NCBI RefSeq assembly: GCF_002234675.1
Contig: NC_019867.2
Coordinates: 25,409,166-25,473,165 of the forward strand
Reading direction: 5' to 3'
DNA from: Oryzias latipes
Lineage: Eukaryota > Chordata > Actinopteri > Beloniformes > Adrianichthyidae
DNA length: 64,000 nt
Under the pieces are notes generated by a model. That model saw only the letters and a program-made list of their open reading frames with translations, was not told where the DNA came from and did not search any database. The translations under genes were made by a program, and so were the position numbers. Of this stretch, positions 60,098 through 64,000 are shown piece after piece (the first letter of the stretch is position 1; each line of letters begins with the position of its first letter).

Positions 60098-61263
60098 AAA
60101 CTTATCCAACTTAAATGAATTAATTCAATTGGTAACAAGAAATTGAGTTAAATATATTTTTTACGTCTATCCAACTCAATATTTTTTTTAACTCAAATTT
60201 ACATATTTATCTAACTAAATGTCATATCACTCCAATTCAATTAAATGTTTTTTCATCTTAATTTATTGTACTTCTTGAACTCTCATGTGTTTAAGTTTGA
60301 GCCTGCAGATATGCTCATTTTTACAACAATAAAATGCATGAATCAAAACAGATTTGCAACATGACACGTAACTGACTTAACAAAAAACAAAAAAGATTTA
60401 TCTCAACTAAAGCAAATAATTAAGTTAGATCAATGTAACAAATGTTATCTTTCCAACATCCATATGTGGTCTTATCACCCTCTATGGTGGAAAAAGTATT
60501 ATCTGAGCTTTTTCATCCACTAAATCATCTTCAAATGGACACACCATGCTGCCTTCACCTCTCTGAAAACAAACTAACCTTCAACTAAACCTGTTCCAGA
60601 CCGGGTTATGTTCAGAGCATGAGTTGCTATGGCAACTTGACATACTGTGAAACAGACCTCCACTGTTGGTACCGAAAACTGAGATAATCCGCTTCATTAG
60701 CCTTAAACTTGCCGTGGTAACTAGCATAACCTGCTTTCTGGAATACCCCCCTGGTACATCTTCTTGAATATAAATGTGGCGAAAGAACAAATAGTAACAT
60801 CTAATCAACTCCGGAAAATGAAAACATTTGATTAATGTAAATAAAGAAAACATCAATACATGTGAACAAAGTGGGGGGATTTGAGTTCAAACATCCCTCA
60901 ATGACACTTCACCAAACTGTTATTGCCAAAGTCTCCACATGGCTATGTAATGGAGTGAAGGCTAACTGTATGCATCTCATAACACAAGCTAAGCATGTAG
61001 AAAGAAGCTGTGTAGGCTGCGCATTCAAACAATAGCGTAAAGACTACGACAATATGTTTTTTTCATATATATAAAACTGTCGCGACAACGGAGGAAAACC
61101 ACAAAACACTTGCGTAGAGACTCATTCGGGAAATAGACGGGTCCCAGTCAAGCCATACTTACGGATTGTTATTGCTCATCGTCAGCAGCAAACTGCTCAC
61201 AATGCGAACATTGGAGTGAAGGCCGGCCGAAGCCATGTCCCGAACGTGATCAATAACATTCAT
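55116..61263 (-). CDS. anapc7: Anaphase-promoting complex subunit 7, complete, 11 exons
   Basis: Apc7 is a TPR subunit of the anaphase-promoting complex/cyclosome, the ubiquitin ligase that drives mitotic exit; it homodimerises in the TPR lobe, which helps bind coactivators. Exons from the start: 61163-61263, 59287-59473, 58073-58192, 57606-57717, 56781-56934, 56532-56674, 56248-56365, 55914-56110, 55620-55844, 55383-55533, 55116-55305. They total 1698 nt, 565 aa, equal to human. Recognised blocks: MNVIDHVRDMASAGLHSNVR at the start; KYQLLVYHADAIFHDKEYRN; CYTILKLDKDAIAVLDGIPS; NLDWLSVWIKAYAFIHAGDN; HSFYSKRYSRALYLGAKAIQ; NSNSVQALLLKGAALRNMGR; the acidic tail MEGSGEDGDLEGSDSEAAQW ending WFGMQ. 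The TPR helices run from about residue 100 to 535. Phases agree at every junction. Exon 5 has a non-consensus gtattt donor. Intron 1 contains a Harbinger-like element and a simple repeat lies just after exon 2. Convergent with atp2a2, head-to-head with ube2g1. Confidence 0.97.
58336..58930 (-). mobile_element. MITE family X, near full-length copy in anapc7 intron 2
   Basis: It begins aaagtccatctccaatcatc and runs through 'ggtcttttaattgtgatgct', 'tctaggacataatttgtaag', 'gtggatgtatcagattggag', 'tctgctcctgattcacca' and 'gtcctccatcaagaagaaaa', the same order as at 22029-22670. It has no transposase frame. Confidence 0.75.
59165..59246. repeat. (CTAT)n/(CCAT)n tetranucleotide microsatellite
   Basis: A run of CTAT units grades into CCAT units, then a T-run. 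It lies about 40 bp from the anapc7 exon 2 splice donor (59281-59286 on the minus strand). Confidence 0.95.
59622..60750. mobile_element. PIF/Harbinger-like element in anapc7 intron 1
   Basis: The left end GGGGGTATTCCAGAAGCA and the right end TTTCTGGAATACCCCC are inverted repeats, bracketed by a 3-bp direct repeat CTG (59619-59621 and 60751-60753). Three-base duplications and GGG-type ends fit PIF/Harbinger. The 1129-bp interior has no transposase frame and includes an (AT)n tract at 60020-60092. Palindromic sequences near both ends ('tggtaaccctgggttaa', 'gccgtggtaactagcataac') belong to extended subterminal repeats. Confidence 0.8.
60020..60092. repeat. (AT)n microsatellite
   Basis: About 36 uninterrupted AT units inside the Harbinger-like element. 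Confidence 0.97.
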
Positions 61264-62082
61264 TTTACCGAAAAAATGCAGGCTCTTCTACAGGTTTCGG
61301 TGTGAAGTTAGAACTTTTAGCTAAAAAATATCTAGCCTCTGATGTATTAAATATGGCGCTCAGCAGCCTTCCTTCCGTGCACTGCTGCATTTGTAGGTCT
61401 GTACAAATTAGTTTTAGCAGACGATTCACGAATGACAGGTTAAGAGCGCAATCAATTCACCCTCATACAATCTTAGTATTTTTATTTAAATCGTTTTAGT
61501 TTACACATTCATCATGATGAACGTAAATTTAAACATTTGTTACTTTGTTTTTGTTCTTTGTAACAGTCTTCAATGTGAATTTGATATTTCCGATGGTTAT
61601 GAACGCATCTTCTGCTTTTCACTGTATGTTTGTATTTAGCTCAAAAATCGACTTTCGCGTGAATAATTGAAAATTAAAGGCTTACTTTATAATTGTTTAT
61701 TTTTTTCAACCATGTATTATTATGTTCGTGTGCCGAACGAGTTCTTCAAACATGTAGATGTCAACAAACATACGGAATTCAAATATCCAAAAAGCCCCAA
61801 CATAAAATTTCTAAATTGAAAACATTTCAAACAACGAGGTATTCTGTGTATTTTTAATGCAGTCCTTTTGTAAGTCTAATTCATTGGCAGAAAGATATTT
61901 TAACAACACGAACGCGTGGTCAGCTTGAAGCACGCATGCGCACTTAAGCTAGCACCTGAATCTTGTGTCAAAACACGGAGCCAAGCGGCGGCAGCAGCAG
62001 CAGCATCGCAGGACCTCCTCTCTGTGTGCCAGAAGATATTTGTCTATACAGACAGTTTTTTTCTTAGTTACGTACGCGTACC
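61264..62082. promoter_or_regulatory. Head-to-head promoter region of anapc7 and ube2g1
   Basis: Only 819 bp separates the two divergent start codons, so both promoters and both 5' UTRs lie here. The ube2g1 side has a GC-richer stretch with a short (GCG/CAG)n run at 61986-62006, likely in the 5' UTR. No TATA box is evident for either gene. A bidirectional promoter is plausible but not demonstrated. Confidence 0.5.
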
Positions 62083-62125
62083 ATGACCGAACAATCAGCA
62101 TTACTTCTTCGAAAACAATTGGCAG
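62083..62125 (+). CDS. ube2g1: Ubiquitin-conjugating enzyme E2 G1, first coding exon (partial)
   Basis: The exon reads MTEQSALLLRKQLA plus one base and ends at a GTAATG donor in phase 1. Human UBE2G1 starts MTELQSALLLRRQLAELNK, and the split Glu codon (G|AA or G|AG) after QLA fits. The protein is an E2 that passes ubiquitin from E1 to substrates or E3 ligases and can build Lys48 chains; the catalytic UBC fold is encoded by exons beyond the right edge. The alternative UBE2G2 starts differently and is excluded. The exon is only 43 nt, so recognition rests on 14 residues, a good ccATGA context and the splice phase. Confidence 0.85.
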
Positions 62126-62999
62126 GTAATGTGATCGCATTCTTTGATATTAAAATTACAGGGAGAAAACAGCTAGTTATGTAGCAGCAATAGGCTAATG
62201 CTAGCTTTTGTGAAGCTATGTTTACGCTGTAAGATTCTGGTTAACAGGCGCTTTAATGACCGAAATTATCAGGACGTGAGCAATCTACTTGAGTTAGATG
62301 CCCATTTGTGTGGCAAAATTATGATTTCAACGTCACGTTGGAATAAAAGATAAACTAAAACCCACGCAGACCAGCAACGCCGACCGTCCTAGCAAGCTAG
62401 CAACTTCGGCGTTATTTAGCGGGCAGAACAAAGGAATAATGAATTCAGGGGCTCACAGCCCTTTTGAGTTTAGCTTTACCAATGATACACATGAATACCG
62501 TAATACGTTGGGCAACACACAAACATATATTTTCTTAGTAAACGTAATTGAAAATGTGAAACTCATTATTTAGTTATGTAAGATAATATCTAATCACTTT
62601 CTCTGGTAGGATGATAGCGGTACCCGTTGGCATTTTTTAAGTATCGAACGAAGCCCACACAGGAAAATAAATGCGCTGCTTTTATATTGACTAATTTTAA
62701 GAGTCATCACCAATATAATCAGTGATGTCATTTTAATGCCAAGCACGATCATCTGCTGAACATGAAGTACGGTTTGCACTGCAGCAGTTAAGCTAGAAAG
62801 CAAACGATGATTTATAAACTCTGCGAAAAAGCATCAACTCACTTAATATTTGCGTTCATTAGCTTTACTTAATTATCTAACCTAGTCTTTTTTTCCTCTT
62901 CAAAATCACATGTACATACCTACTTTACAGTACGTTTTAAAAGGCAGCATTAAAGCGTGAACAACTTAAGAAAATGTTTCATGTAATTATCATGGCCAT

Positions 63000-63134
<135 letters not shown>

Positions 63135-63149
63135 TGAAAATCTCTGTTT

Positions 63150-63215
63150 TAGAGAGATAGATATTCTTCATTGATCCCACGTTGGGGAAATTCTATTGTT
63201 ACAACAGTTCAGTGA
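63150..63215 (+). repeat. Dispersed fish repeat fragment ('ttgatccc...gggaaatt')
   Basis: The block 'gatagatattcttcattgat' followed by 'cccacgttggggaaattc' matches a retroposon-type tail seen repeatedly in teleost genomes. Only about 65 bp is present. Confidence 0.5.
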
Positions 63216-63854
63216 AAAATAGAGAAACAAGAAGAACAGCACTTTTACTTAAGAATATAAATGTATTACATGCCCTGAAAACCTGGTTTATCCTACATTT
63301 TTTAATATAAATGGCCCATATCACAGTGCGAATGTTGTACATACAAATGAAAGAAGAAAAAGCTACTTTTAAAGTCAAAGTGGCGTTTAGAACAAGTTAG
63401 ACATGTTGCAACCATGCTTTGCGTGGCAGGTTGCCATAAGCACTGAAACCGCCATGCCTGAGGATATGGGTGATGTCAAGATGTGTTGAAATCACAGCGT
63501 TTAGCCAACATTGTGTTCCAGTTGATGACGGATATAGCAGATTGAGTAATATGACACTTGTACAATTTGTGTGTGACTCAACTGTGTTGCACTCTGATTC
63601 CCTGCCACTTTGCTAATTGATGAATCACCTGTTGAATCACTTCAGGAGGGATAATTTCCACAAAATATTATTTTCTTTTTGTGGCAAAATGTAGTTTTCA
63701 TTTGTTGGATAAAGTAGCAATATTTGGGTTTGATTTTTTTCATATGTAGTATCAGAAATCAATCATTGAATATCTTAAAAGTAGACAGAAAATCATGTTT
63801 GTGTTTTTTACTTGTGAAAAAAATGAAGAAACATTGTTATAAAGAGATCCACAT

Positions 63855-63930
63855 TTTAAAGACCCATGTTAATAAAATTGTGCTTTTGATGTTTTTGCGG
63901 AATTTTCCTTATAATGGAGGACTTCATGTA
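63855..63930 (+). mobile_element. MITE family X, terminal fragment
   Basis: The sequence 'ttaaagacccatgttaataa', 'gtgcttttgatgtttttgcg' and 'ataatggaggacttcat' is the left terminus of the family. The rest is absent, replaced by a TG-rich simple repeat. Confidence 0.65.
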
Positions 63931-63990
63931 TATGTGTGTGTGTGTGTATATGTATGCATGTATGTATGTGTGTATATTTAAAAAAAAAAA
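63931..63990. repeat. TG/TATG simple repeat at the right edge
   Basis: Mixed TG and TATG units followed by an A-run and AT units. Confidence 0.85.
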
Positions 63991-64000
63991 ATATATATAT

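Overview
The window is genomic DNA from a ray-finned (teleost-type) fish. Coding sequence is split into short GT-AG exons, introns are AT-rich and crowded with fish-type transposons (Tc1-like, hAT-like, PIF/Harbinger-like, L1-clade LINE, tRNA-SINE), and every protein recognised is a vertebrate orthologue. There is no prokaryotic or viral gene organisation.

Layout, left to right. (1) 1-9126: no exon recognised; by position this is the start of bcr intron 1, with three Tc1-like remnants, a TA-flanked MITE (4504-5025), a 5'-truncated LINE with a 14-bp target-site duplication (5144-7170) and a MITE fragment beside the bcr splice donor. (2) 9127-10459, minus: first coding exon of bcr (oligomerisation coiled coil, Grb2-type YVNM motif, Ser-rich region). 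(3) 10460-11745: divergent promoter region between bcr and ift81. (4) 11746-24333, plus: complete ift81, 18 coding exons, 674 aa, an IFT-B protein that binds tubulin. (5) 24334-29682: ift81 3' region, a deleted Tc1-like element, then the GC-rich start of atp2a2. (6) 29683-51574, plus: complete atp2a2 (SERCA2 calcium pump), 20 coding exons, 1041 aa in the SERCA2b form, with a candidate SERCA2a-type terminal exon at 52916-52929. (7) 55116-61263, minus: complete anapc7 (TPR subunit of the anaphase-promoting complex), 11 exons, 565 aa, convergent with atp2a2. (8) 62083-62125, plus: first coding exon of ube2g1 (ubiquitin-conjugating enzyme), head-to-head with anapc7; the rest lies beyond the right edge.

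The genes are neighbours rather than a pathway. ift81-atp2a2-anapc7 is the order I recall for human 12q24.11. bcr (human 22q11) on the left and ube2g1 (human 17p13) on the right differ from the human arrangement. All exon boundaries were set by hand from splice sites, reading phase and remembered family sequence. The summed coding lengths of the three complete genes are multiples of three and match the human proteins within two residues, which is the main support for the models.

I did not find a new enzymatic or defence system. The most informative non-routine observations are the putative SERCA2a terminal exon, the divergent end of the SERCA2b tail, a MITE family present about nine times across all five genes, several well-delimited transposons with intact target-site duplications, and the two head-to-head gene pairs.
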